A DNA stretch of 64,000 bases, taken from positions 291,001 to 355,000 of the forward strand of contig JAEMWC010000454.1 in NCBI GenBank assembly GCA_016490735.1, read 5' to 3'. The position numbers and the translations under genes were made by a program. This document shows, in pieces, positions 1 through 9,179 of this stretch (positions are counted from its first letter, which is position 1; each line of letters starts with the position of its first letter). The DNA is from Pachyseris speciosa. Taxonomy: Eukaryota; Cnidaria; Anthozoa; Scleractinia; Pachyseridae. Below the pieces are notes generated by a model. The model made no database searches. It saw only the letters and a list, made by a program, of their open reading frames with translations, and was not told where the DNA came from.

Positions 1-160
1 TTACAAAAACCTTGCACTAATTAAGACCACTGATTCCTCATTAATACAGAGCAGCTTAAACATGCCAATATGTGAAGCCACATATAGATGAGGCCAAAAT
101 GAAATTCTTTTGTCATCTAACGTAACCCTTATTATTCATAATTTTTTTGAGAAAGATGAT

Positions 161-522
161 ATGCTAGTTGCCTGGCAACAGGTGAAAGGGCAACTGAAAA
201 GAAATTCCGAGTACGAGGCAGGAATCGAACCTACAACCTCTGTACCACCAGTCAGACGCTCTAACCACTGAGCTACAGGAACCCCTGGTGAGCCAGGTTG
301 CTTATCTAGGTCCTTATACAAAGTGTCCCACTGGTCTCAAGCTCGCAGACTAGTGGGACACTTTGTATAAGGACCTAGATAAGCAACCTGGCTCACCAGG
401 GGTTCCTGTAGCTCAGTGGTTAGAGCATCCGACCAGTATTACAGAGGTCATAGGTTGGATTCCTGCCTGGGACTCTAAGTTTCTTTTCAGTTGTCCTTTT
501 GCCCGTTGCTAAGCAACTAGCA
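161..522. repeat. Long palindrome of two inverted tRNA-derived SINE copies
   Basis: Two arms of about 175 bp mirror each other around position 335. Each contains a tRNA-like promoter (GTAGCTCAGTGGTTAGAGC in the right arm). Arms differ at a few bases, so the duplication is not brand new. The outer flanks, with TTATTCATAAT-type sequence, are also partly mirrored. Confidence 0.8.
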
Positions 523-1138
523 TATTATTCATTATTTGTCTACTAACCCTAATAATTATTCATGAATCACGAATAATTAGGGTTAGAAGACAAAGGAAAT
601 TCATTTTGACCCAGATTAGAATGATTTTGACCTGAATTTCATTTTGGCCTACAACATATATATATACTGTATGGTGCGAAGGTAATTGGCCTACACTCAA
701 GTATGGGCTGATTAAGTATTTTAAAACAGTTAATGAGTGAAATAAAGTTACAATAGCACAACTATTTCAAATATAATAGTCATCATCATCAATGTTGCAG
801 GGTTTTCATTTTCGGCCAGTGACCAGCAATTTTTGCCGCCTGCAAACAGCTCAGATGCTGGTAATTGAGCAATAAAGAATCCTCAAGCTGTCAATATTTT
901 TTGGTCTTACAACAATTACAAGTCTTAAAACAAAATAGATTACCTAGATGGTTGCATCTATGGCACTCCATTGGGAACTAACGCACCCACTATTCTCTGC
1001 CTGCTTTGCTCAACTGAGTCGACTGCAACTTCATTTCAAAAGGAAAACCCTGCATCATCATTATTATTGTATCTGGTACATTAACTATCAAACCATGACA
1101 CAAGCACTATCCTAGTACATTAACTATCATTCAGTGGT

Positions 1139-4100
1139 TCAGTTCCTAACCTCTCTTTTTCGTCTACTTTTGCTTTGTCTTGGCTCAGTTTCTTGTTGTT
1201 TCTGAAGTCTCTGTGATTGCTGTGATTTTGTGCTGCTTGGTCCAGATCTCTGTGATCTTGTTATTCGTTTACAACCTTGCTTCCTTGTCTTAACCTGGTT
1301 TCTGTTATTATTCCTTGAATTCTTACTGTGGTTACCAAATGGAATCCAATCACTGTTCAACTCGTCTTAAAAAATGCCAAATGGAAAAGGGTCATTAAAG
1401 GACGATGTGAAAGCAGTGTTCAGATTTCATCATCAAAAGCCTAATAAGCTCTTACAACAATATAGCATATTTTACTCAGTCTTCTCTATGCATCTTCTAT
1501 GATAATACTGGGAGAAATTGTTCAAAACATCAATTGAAATACTTCATCTTGGATCATTTTCTTTATTGTAATAACCTCTTTGTATTGTCAAGTACTGGCA
1601 TTGTAAGGGGAAAGTTTCTACTGTTCATCAGTAGTTTCTGTACAGGAAGCATCATTGGGGCACTACATACATACATACATACATACATACATACATACAT
1701 ACATACATACATACATACATACATACATACATACATACATACATACATACATACATACATACATACATACATACATACATACATACATACATACATACAT
1801 ACATACATACATACATACATACATACATACATACATACATACATACATACATACATACATACATACATACATACATACATACATACATACTTATAGGATA
1901 ACCTTCCACTCCAATAGGACATTTTCATGATGATGCAATTTGACTTCAACTAACAGAATCCTTCAGGTTTTACTTTTCTCATGCTAATTAGGGGAGGAGG
2001 GATGGCATAGTAGTGAGAGTACAAGTTGCCTCCCACCAATGTGACCCGAGTTTGATTCCCGGACTCGGGGTGAGTTGACTAAAGCCTGATTAGCACTAAT
2101 CCAGGTTTAACTGTGCTCAAAAACTACAGGTTGCCACAGCAGTTAACCCTAATTATCACTCACCCTTTGTTAACTGTAATCAAAGCCTATAGGTTGCCAT
2201 TAATAGTAGTTAACCCTTATTAGAGCTAATCCTGGGTTAACTGTGATCAAAGCTTACAGGCTGCCATAGTAGTTAACCCCAATTAGCACTTAATGAAAAC
2301 GTAAAGCTTGTGCAGGGATGTGGCTGGAGTGACAAGGATACTTCACAAATTACCGGTAATGTGATCAAGTAAGCTGAAGCCACTTCAGCTTACTTGATCA
2401 CATTAATTTGTGAAGTATCCAATTAGCACTTATCCTGGGTTAACTGTGATCAAAACCTATTGGTTGCTATTAATAGTAGTTAACCCCGATTAGCACTAAT
2501 CCTGTATTTACTGTGCTCAAAACCTACAGGTTACCATAGTAGTTAACCCGGATTGTAAAATTCATTAATAATTCATAAGACTAATGACCAATCTACGGGT
2601 AGTATTTGAGTCACATGTATACCTCTCTAAACCCCAATAGAAATCATTAACTTTCATAAAAGTGTCCTGCTCCGCTAATTAGTATGCATTAACTTTCATA
2701 CAGATCTCTACTGATTAACATTACAAACACGACAAACACAACCTATTGTTTCATTTCACAAGTAACAAAATATTCGCGTGCGACCTTTATGGGCTTTAAA
2801 ACAGCTCGCCTGCGGCTCGCCGTTTTAACTGCCCATAAAGGTCTCCCGCTCATATTTTATGTATTACTTAGAACTTACCCAGGTTAACTGTAATCAAAGT
2901 CTATAGGTTGCCAATTAATAGTAGCTAACCCACATTAGCACTAATCCTGGGTTAACCGTGCTAAAACCTACAGGTTGCCATAGTAGTTAACCCAGATTAG
3001 AACTTAACCTGGGTTAAAGGTCTGTGATCAAAGCCTATAGGTTTCCAATTAATAGCAGCTAACCCTGAATAGCACTTATCCTAGGTTAACCGTGCTCAAA
3101 ACCTACAGGTCGCCATAGTAGTTAATCCTGATTAACCCATTCGCACCCATGCCGGCCAAAACCGGCCGTAAAAAACTCCCATGCTTCAAAACATTGCAAC
3201 TTTCTCAATCGCACGAATATTGCCTTAACTGTTAGTTGTAAGCACAAAATGGAATGCCCTTTAAATTTGGATATCCAATAAATGCAAGAAACGTAGTGAT
3301 TTTTACCAAATATGGCCTTTTGAGTTTGGACAAGAACGAAACTGGCCGTTTTCAACGTCAAAGAGAAACAACAAAAATGCCCCTTTTTGCCTTCATGTTT
3401 TTTAGGGAAATCATTGTCGAAAAACCAAAATTCAACCATCATAACGAAATTCAGTCCTTTTTCTAGCTTAGAAATGACTTTTTTTGTTCATATTCTTCTC
3501 CCGAGCGTAGATACAGCCTTTTGTTCCAGTGCATTCGGGCCTTCCCGACATTTTCAACATCTTGAGCGCATTGCATGCTGGGAACTAACGAGAATTTTTG
3601 ACAGCACCCGTTCCTTCCCCCAATTCTTTCACATATAAACTAAGTCTACAGCCACTCTGACCTACCGCCAAAATTTCCTGCTCGTGGTCATCTTCAGTAC
3701 ACGGAAATTCCAAAATATGTGGCGGTAGGTCGAGAAATTCATCAATAGTCGAGTCCCAAAGGTACTAAGTGTTCGACTGGCCAAATTCCCAGTTCGTCGA
3801 GTAACAAGCCAAATTCAACAACAAAGTACATCACCTTGCTCGATTCTTTGAGAAAGTGGACTCTTAGCTACCGTCACGCTTAATGATGCTCATCAGGCAG
3901 CCGCTAAAGATGAAAAATGGCTGTAAATTTAGCAGAAATCGCAAGCAAACCGAACTTGGGCCATTGTTGTCGCTTCACGGATAAAAAATAGCTACGTCAA
4001 AATGACATTTTCAGAAACCTTGAGCCTCCAGTGGCTTAGGACAGCACCACTTTTCCCTGGTAGTTCAAATAAAGAGTCACGAATTGCTATTCATCGTTTA

Positions 4101-4343
4101 TAGGTGGAAAATCACTCCTAAAATGTAAAAACCTGCGGTAGTCAATGGGTTAACACTTACCCTGAGTTAACTGTGCTCAAAACCTACAGGTTGCCATAGT
4201 AGATAACCTGGATTAGTAATAATCAAACTTCAACTATTACTCTGCCCTAAATGTAGTGTCAGATTTTGCCTACTGGTTTGCCAGAACCTAAAAACCAACT
4301 CTTGCAGTCCTTTTAACCCTTTCACCACCAAGGGGGACTTTAG

Positions 4344-4378
<35 letters not shown>

Positions 4379-4452
4379 TGTCAAAGGGGAGGCCTCTGGT
4401 GGTGAAAGGGTTAAAAACTATCTCCTTAACCCTTTCACCATCAAGGGGGACT

Positions 4453-4497
<45 letters not shown>

Positions 4498-4686
4498 GGG
4501 GGAGGCCTCTGGTGGTGAAAGGGTTAAAGCCCTTCCTTTGAAAGAAATACTCACCAGCTGATTCATCATCACTAATAATAAAGCTGTTAGTACTTGCAGG
4601 TGAAGTACAGGACTGTTCATCAATATCTTGAAGAGCTCTGAAACATCACAAGAACCATTCATTTAAAATACTGTTGGCAACCAACC

Positions 4687-4741
<55 letters not shown>

Positions 4742-7080
4742 GAAAGGTGTTCGTCATCGTGGTTTCAAATGATAGCTTAGTTAATCTTTTGTCTCACGAT
4801 TGAGTCACAAAGATGTGGATCGCGACATTTCGACCGCTATACTGCTGGTCTTCATCAGGAGATGGTATCGACTGGCTGTGTGTGAGTATAAGAAGCACCG
4901 TGGCTGGTGGTGATTGGTGCGTTTCAATCCTCGCTTAGGCTGTTGTTGATTGGAGGGTTTCGATCCTTGTCGTTCAGACTAAAAATTGTTCCCTCAGCGG
5001 TCTGCTTTGGTACTGATCAGCTGTTGTGATGTATTATTATTATTATTTTTTTATCTTGTAGTAATTATGGAGTGAAATAAAGTATTGTTGTTGTTGCAAC
5101 CCTGCAATATACTTATTTTGCATCCCATTGAGTGGTGGGGGAGGGGGATTGAGGTTGCTACTAAAGCTGGTAGCCAATGTTGATCTGTGAGACCTTTTGG
5201 GGGAAGCTTCATGAGGAGTTTTGAAAAAAAGACTTTATAGCCACACACACACCTGTCAACAGAATTCACATCACTTCCTGAGGATCTGGAGTGAGTTACG
5301 CGAGTGTTACGTAATATATAGGGGCTCACTCTGCATGGTAGAATGTCATCATCAGTCTCTCCAGTATCACTTTCATCATCCTCTTCAATAACAGCATTGT
5401 CAACATCATCCCTACTGTAAGCAGAATAAAGATATGCTTGCAGTGCTTGGTCAGTGTCATCAATGAAGGAGTCTTCCAAATCATATTGATCTAGCTGCAG
5501 CTGTCTTGATGTCTGGAAGAGCCCTCTTTGGACATTCTAGAAAATAATGATGGGCAAGAACACAAGACTATTGACTCATTGTAACCTCTATCACAGTGTA
5601 CTTAACAAACTAATGGACATGCATGTGTACTATGATAACACACAGATGACATTAAAGAGTGGTAAGAACAAAGAAGTATGCTTGTTCATACCACATTTTG
5701 ACATCATCCGTGCATTATCAGAGACTAATACACACTCACTGCCAAATGGAATCTGTTTGTTTTTACATATTTTTGACTTTCTTGGCTCATGACATCATTT
5801 GTGTCTACACTTTAACTGCAAACTCCTCTTGACCAATCAAAACTTGAGGATTACCCCAGCCATTGTATACAACATATAAAACAACTTGGCATTTACCACT
5901 GGTAAATCAAGGGATTGGTTTTTGGGAAGAGGGGAAAACCGGACTACCCAAAGAAAAACCTCTCAGACTAGAGAAGAGAACAAGGTTTTAGCCAGAGGGG
6001 TGTCCAGGCGTCCTGTGGATGCCCACTTTTAGAAGAAATTCAAGGAAAAGTCACTTTATCTCTTATAATTTTATGGGAAAACATGCCTGCTGGACGCCCA
6101 GTTTTCAATTTCTGGCTAAAAGTCTGGTAAAGAACCAACACTCAACCCATTAATATGACACCAAGTCCAGGAATCGAACCTGGGACACATTGGTGGAAGG
6201 CGAGCGCTCTCACCTCTGCGCAAACCCTGCTCCCCCAACTGCTCCCTCATTACTGCTTTAATTTATAATTTGCAATAACACTGAAACAACTTGCACATGG
6301 ATTGAAAATGCTGTCAGATTCAATTTACTGGATGTAGTTCCTACCACAGTCTGGTGGAAAAATAATATTAGTTGAGCCTGTTCTGTATTTTCTGTTATGA
6401 ACTGCTGACTTTCATCCTTGCATTGAGAGACATCACAATAGGTTGGCTTTGTGAAAATGTGACTCTTTTATTAAATGATGAATTATCAGTGATCTGACCT
6501 ATCATTTTCATTTTTTATACAAAATGCTGAAAATATTTAACTCCTATATTTATATTAACAATTATTTTTAACTTTATTTGCCTTAGACAAGGAAGTGGCA
6601 ACCACCTACAGACTTCAAGTGGAACTGGATGTACAGTATATAGTGTATTTCCATCTGGACAAAATTAATGTTTTGATTTAAACATTGCTCTCCACAAATC
6701 AATTAGTAAGATGCCTAGTCAAAGCAAATTTTAACTAATTAAAATGTCAAGTTGTTCAATCATGCAAAATTGAAATGTGATCAAACCTCAATTAGTAGAT
6801 ATCTCTTTGCAAAAGTTTCTTGCAGAAGGTAATCACAGCTTTTAATGTATTGTTTTTAATGAATACATACATGTCCTTGTTGTCTTCCCCTGGTTTGCAA
6901 GCTTCTGGTCCAAGGATTATCCACATGAACAGATGGTTCATAATCGTCATCTAAGTCATCTGAGTCTATTGCATCAAGAACATCCTCAGCTACTAAATCA
7001 TCATCATCATTCCAAACTCGCTGATCTTTGTCTCCCACGCGAACTTTGGTTGGCGGTGATTTAAAGGGGCTCACATGGAC
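1139..7080 (-). CDS. RING-finger gene exons 3-6, acidic then basic tail
   Basis: Exon 3 (6871-7080, 70 codons) continues after the RING and contains the acidic runs WNDDDDL and DSDDLDDDY. Exon 4 (5253-5536, 284 nt) is again acidic, then Ser/Arg. Exon 5 (4555-4637, 83 nt) contains SFIISDDES. Exon 6 (1139-1365) is rich in Arg, Lys, Gln and Ser. Phases run 0, 2, 1 and match at each junction. The charge pattern suggests a disordered nuclear protein, which is inference. The intron before exon 6 is about 3.2 kb and repeat-filled. Exon 6 is the least certain, because it uses an AAG acceptor. Confidence 0.72.
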
Positions 7081-8596
7081 CTACAAGACAATTGAAGCAT
7101 TAATTGAAAAACAGGCAAATAATTTTGGCCTTTAAGGCCACATTTGTTTAAATAAGCTGAAATTCAACAAGCAGATTGGTTAACAAATAAGAATTTTAGT
7201 CCTGAGTGGAGTTTTCTGACTTGTAGATTACTGAATGACTTTAACTGACAACTGAAATAAAACAAAGGATGACGCCTGATTGTGCCTTTAGTGTTTTGAT
7301 CCACATAGGCAACTTTTCACACAGACAAGTAAAGAATACAATCATGTTTCACTAGCAATGATTTAGCTGTTATCAAACAGTCATAAGCCTTAAAATCAGA
7401 CTGATTTTGGATTCCATGACAAAATTGGATTTTGAGCCCTCTTTGCACTGAAACTTCAATAACAAAATCAGTACTAACTGGTCATTTCAACGTGCTCCCA
7501 GACTAACCCAAATTTTTTATGGTTTACAACAAACACACTTGAAATGCCATGAATAACACTAATTCTGGTGAAATATTGGTGATACAATCTTCAAATGACA
7601 AAATAGATGAACAGCACTTGAATATCACAAGAGCTGAATCTCACTTTAAATATTCACGGAGAAACGAAATACGGGAGACATCTGCCGACTATTACACTCA
7701 TTCAAAATACATGGACTTTTGCCTATGAAATTACTGTTCTATAAAAGCATCGTGTTTCTTCCTTTAATCAGAGAGAAAGATTACCAGGAAACACAGTTGA
7801 ATGCCACGACAGGGTGTACATATGAGAGATATCACAACAGCTCATATCACAAACAACCAAAAGTTGAAATGCCGTTTGGTATCTTAAAGTGACACATATT
7901 TGTAATCTCAGTAAACAAGTTCAATAAGTTCTGCTGCCTTCTGCACCTGCACCGCGTCGCATCTGTTAGATTTTATGAGCTTAAGCTTATTTTGACAAGT
8001 ACGAATTAGTGATCCAACTAATGGAAATTGGGCAATGCAATAGACCTGCGCTTAAAAATTAAAATCGCTTTGAGTTATGGCTTAAAAGTCTTAATTATAT
8101 CAAAATCAACTTGAATCTCATAGTCGTACATTCTTGGATTTCGGCTTCAGTTTGAATAAAGTAAAATCTTAATAGCACACACATCTATTTTTAATAGAAT
8201 CATAATTTTTGCATGTACGTGTCACCCTTCAAGATTGTACCTTTGTTATGCAACGAAATCGTGTCTTGCAAATCGGACAGGTATTGGTATTCTGCAAAAG
8301 AAAACCCGCTTTCCGTTACTGACAATTTAAATAATTGATTCACATTTATCCATGAATCCAGTGAATGAGATACCCACTGATACTACAAAATGTAAAACTG
8401 AATAAATGTAACAGCATGTCTAGACCTCAGCCCATTCCAAAATACATGGGAAGCAGAACCAGTGATTGCAGACACTCAATTTCCCGCGACACGAAACCCT
8501 TTCCAAACAAATAATGCAGTCAGAAGGTTCGTCATCGTTTTCGGCAACTCCTTTCGTAGTCTCTGCATTTCTTCCGCCTTTCTTCGACCGAGACAT
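1139..8596 (-). CDS. RING-finger protein, six exons (probable E3 ubiquitin ligase)
   Basis: Six exons joined by me on the minus strand: 8426-8596, 8243-8293, 6871-7080, 5253-5536, 4555-4637 and 1139-1365. All junction phases agree and the product is about 341 residues. The start is ATG at 8596 (MSRSKKGG) and the stop is TGA at 1139-1141. Residues about 28-65 form a C3HC4 RING finger, with CIIC, then CNHWFCFPC, then CPIC split across exons 1 and 2. The rest is an acidic, Ser-rich low-complexity tail that becomes Gln/Arg/Lys-rich and ends RRKREVRN. RING fingers of this shape (a W before the last CPxC pair) usually recruit E2 enzymes. The layout recalls PHRF1/TOPORS-type nuclear RING proteins, but I cannot name an ortholog. 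Splice sites are GT-AG. The last acceptor is a weaker AAG, and the first donor, GTCTAG, is non-consensus after GT. The gene shares its 5' region with the hnRNP L gene. Confidence 0.8.
1664..1890. repeat. (TACA)n microsatellite, about 57 units
   Basis: Uninterrupted tetranucleotide run. All long reading frames through it are artefacts. It lies in the last intron of the RING gene, where the transcript strand reads (UGUA)n. Confidence 0.98.
1998..2075 (+). repeat. tRNA-derived SINE head
   Basis: A Pol III-like A box (GGCATAGTAGTGAGAGTAC) and B box (GAGTTTGATTCCCGGACTC) spaced as in tRNA-derived SINEs. No intact tRNA fold. Confidence 0.6.
2337..2420. repeat. 84-bp near-perfect palindrome
   Basis: GGATACTTCACAAATTA on the left mirrors TAATTTGTGAAGTATCC on the right, with AAGTAAGCTGAAG arms at the centre. 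It would form a long hairpin and is inserted in the minisatellite. Confidence 0.8.
2553..2869. repeat. Dispersed repeat A, copy 1
   Basis: Closely similar to 35481-35752 in the same orientation (shared ATCTACGGGTAGTATTTGAG and GCCCATAAAGGTCTCCC). A family of non-autonomous elements with no coding capacity. Confidence 0.85.
3132..4153. mobile_element. TTAA-bounded non-autonomous transposon, about 1.0 kb
   Basis: Starts TTAACCCATT and ends AATGGGTTAA, splitting the minisatellite. TTAA ends are typical of piggyBac-type elements. No transposase inside; only short unremarkable frames. Confidence 0.6.
4313..4527. repeat. Two tandem copies of a 102-bp TTAA palindromic MITE
   Basis: Copies at 4313-4414 and 4426-4527, each running from TTAACCCTTTCACCA to TGGTGAAAGGGTTAA. 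The copies are nearly identical, so the duplication is recent. They end only 28 bp from exon 5 of the RING gene. Confidence 0.85.
4688..4740. repeat. (ATT)n microsatellite
   Basis: About 17 trinucleotide units, next to the end of a retroelement-like block that follows it. Confidence 0.9.
4745..5040 (-). mobile_element. Retroelement 3' end with hammerhead-like motif
   Basis: On the minus strand, CTGATGAAGACC at about 4858, a short loop, GGTC and GAAA (4828-4831) give a hammerhead-ribozyme-like core. Parts of the downstream sequence (TTTGTGACTCAATCGTGAG) recur at 34.69 kb, and a related form at 36.58 kb. Probably the tail of a non-coding retroelement family. Confidence 0.5.
5914..6235 (-). repeat. 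tRNA-derived SINE split by a nested MITE
   Basis: The SINE is on the minus strand. Its tRNA-like head lies at about 6165-6230 (complement of GGAATCGAACCTGGGACAC) and its body at about 5914-5985. The break is filled by a 136-bp element with matching inverted ends. Confidence 0.7.
5986..6121. mobile_element. 136-bp MITE nested in a SINE
   Basis: Ends TTTTAGCCAGA and TCTGGCTAAAA are exact inverted repeats of 11 bp. An internal partial inverted match (GGACGCCCAG against the left half) continues the symmetry. Confidence 0.75.
8243..8596 (-). CDS. RING-finger gene exons 1-2, encoding the RING domain
   Basis: Exon 1 (8426-8596, 57 codons) carries the start codon and the first six zinc ligands. Exon 2 (8243-8293, only 17 codons) carries the last two in TCPICKTRF. 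Both exons are phase 0 and flanked by AG/GT. Exon 2 has a clear TTTTCTTTTGCAG acceptor and a GTACAA donor. All eight expected Cys/His ligands are present, so the finger should fold. A substrate or cellular location cannot be read from the sequence. Confidence 0.82.
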
Positions 8597-8833
8597 CGCT
8601 TATCTTTTGAGAAGTTTTTGTTTCAAAATGGCGCCCTTTTCAGTCGAGCAAAATGGCTGGCTATCTCCGCGATAAATTACGGCTTCTCATTGGATAATAT
8701 TTTCGCATGAAAATGAGCCAATCAGAATTGCCGTGTGAAGTGCAAGTGAGAGACTGGAACGAGACAGCTTTGTTGATATTACCCGCTGGCTCTATGAATC
8801 GCTGTTATTAGACGGAAACTTTTCATTGACAAC
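8597..8833. promoter_or_regulatory. Shared divergent promoter between the RING gene and hnRNP L
   Basis: Only 237 bp separate the two start codons, which point away from each other. The interval contains an inverted CCAAT box (ATTGG, near 8689), a direct CCAAT box (GCCAATCAG, 8717-8725), and AAAATGGCGCC at 8626-8636, which resembles a YY1/E2F-type site. No TATA box is obvious. This is the usual architecture of a housekeeping bidirectional promoter. The transcription start sites themselves cannot be seen. Confidence 0.65.
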
Positions 8834-9179
8834 ATGGCTGATGTTGGCGGTATGATAGCCGTCTCAGGCATAGAAAGCCCCAACAAACGGGCCAAAATGG
8901 ATAGTGGATTAACAGCAACCAACTTCGATGAATCAAAATTCGCCAGATATTACAGGACGGACGCAGCCAGCTCTCCGACAAGCTCGCATTCCTCGCCAGT
9001 CGCTAGTGATTCATCAGCATTTTATTCATACCCGTACACTTTCCCATCGAATTCTTTCTCATCATACACGTATCCTTGTGGACAGACCGACGCAGCAGCT
9101 TTGTACACATATCCAGCATCTTACGGTGTTCACTACAATACGCTGAATGGTTTCAGTTCGGAATATTCCACCGCAACAG
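8834..9179 (+). CDS. HNRNPL: hnRNP L exon 1, low-complexity N terminus
   Basis: The exon starts at ATG 8834 (MADVGGMIAV) and encodes 115 residues rich in Ser, Tyr, Pro and Thr, with repeated TYP/SYPYTFPS-like motifs. It ends in phase 1 at the donor CAG|GTATGC. The vertebrate family has a Gly-rich N terminus here, so this Tyr/Ser-rich version differs in composition. It looks like a disordered, possibly condensate-forming segment, which is inference. The same start is supported by an upstream region that is not coding and by the divergent promoter. Confidence 0.85.

Larger units (their letters stand above)
2085..3131. repeat. Minisatellite with a unit of about 65 bp, interrupted by insertions
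   Basis: Repeated units of the type GATTAGCACTAATCCTGGGT, TTAACTGTGCTCAAAACC, TACAGGTTGCCATAGTAGTT, AACCC. Roughly nine to ten units lie between 2085 and 3131, with another at 4150-4215. The array is interrupted by a palindrome (2337-2420), a dispersed repeat (2553-2869) and a TTAA element (3132-4153). Confidence 0.8.

Noticed and set aside
1534..1949. Open frames of up to 128 codons of HTYI or YVCM repeats
   Set aside because: Translations of the (TACA)n microsatellite on both strands.
2085..3131. TAACCCTAA strings suggesting an interstitial telomere
   Set aside because: They occur once per 65-bp unit as part of a minisatellite, not as a tandem TTAGGG run.
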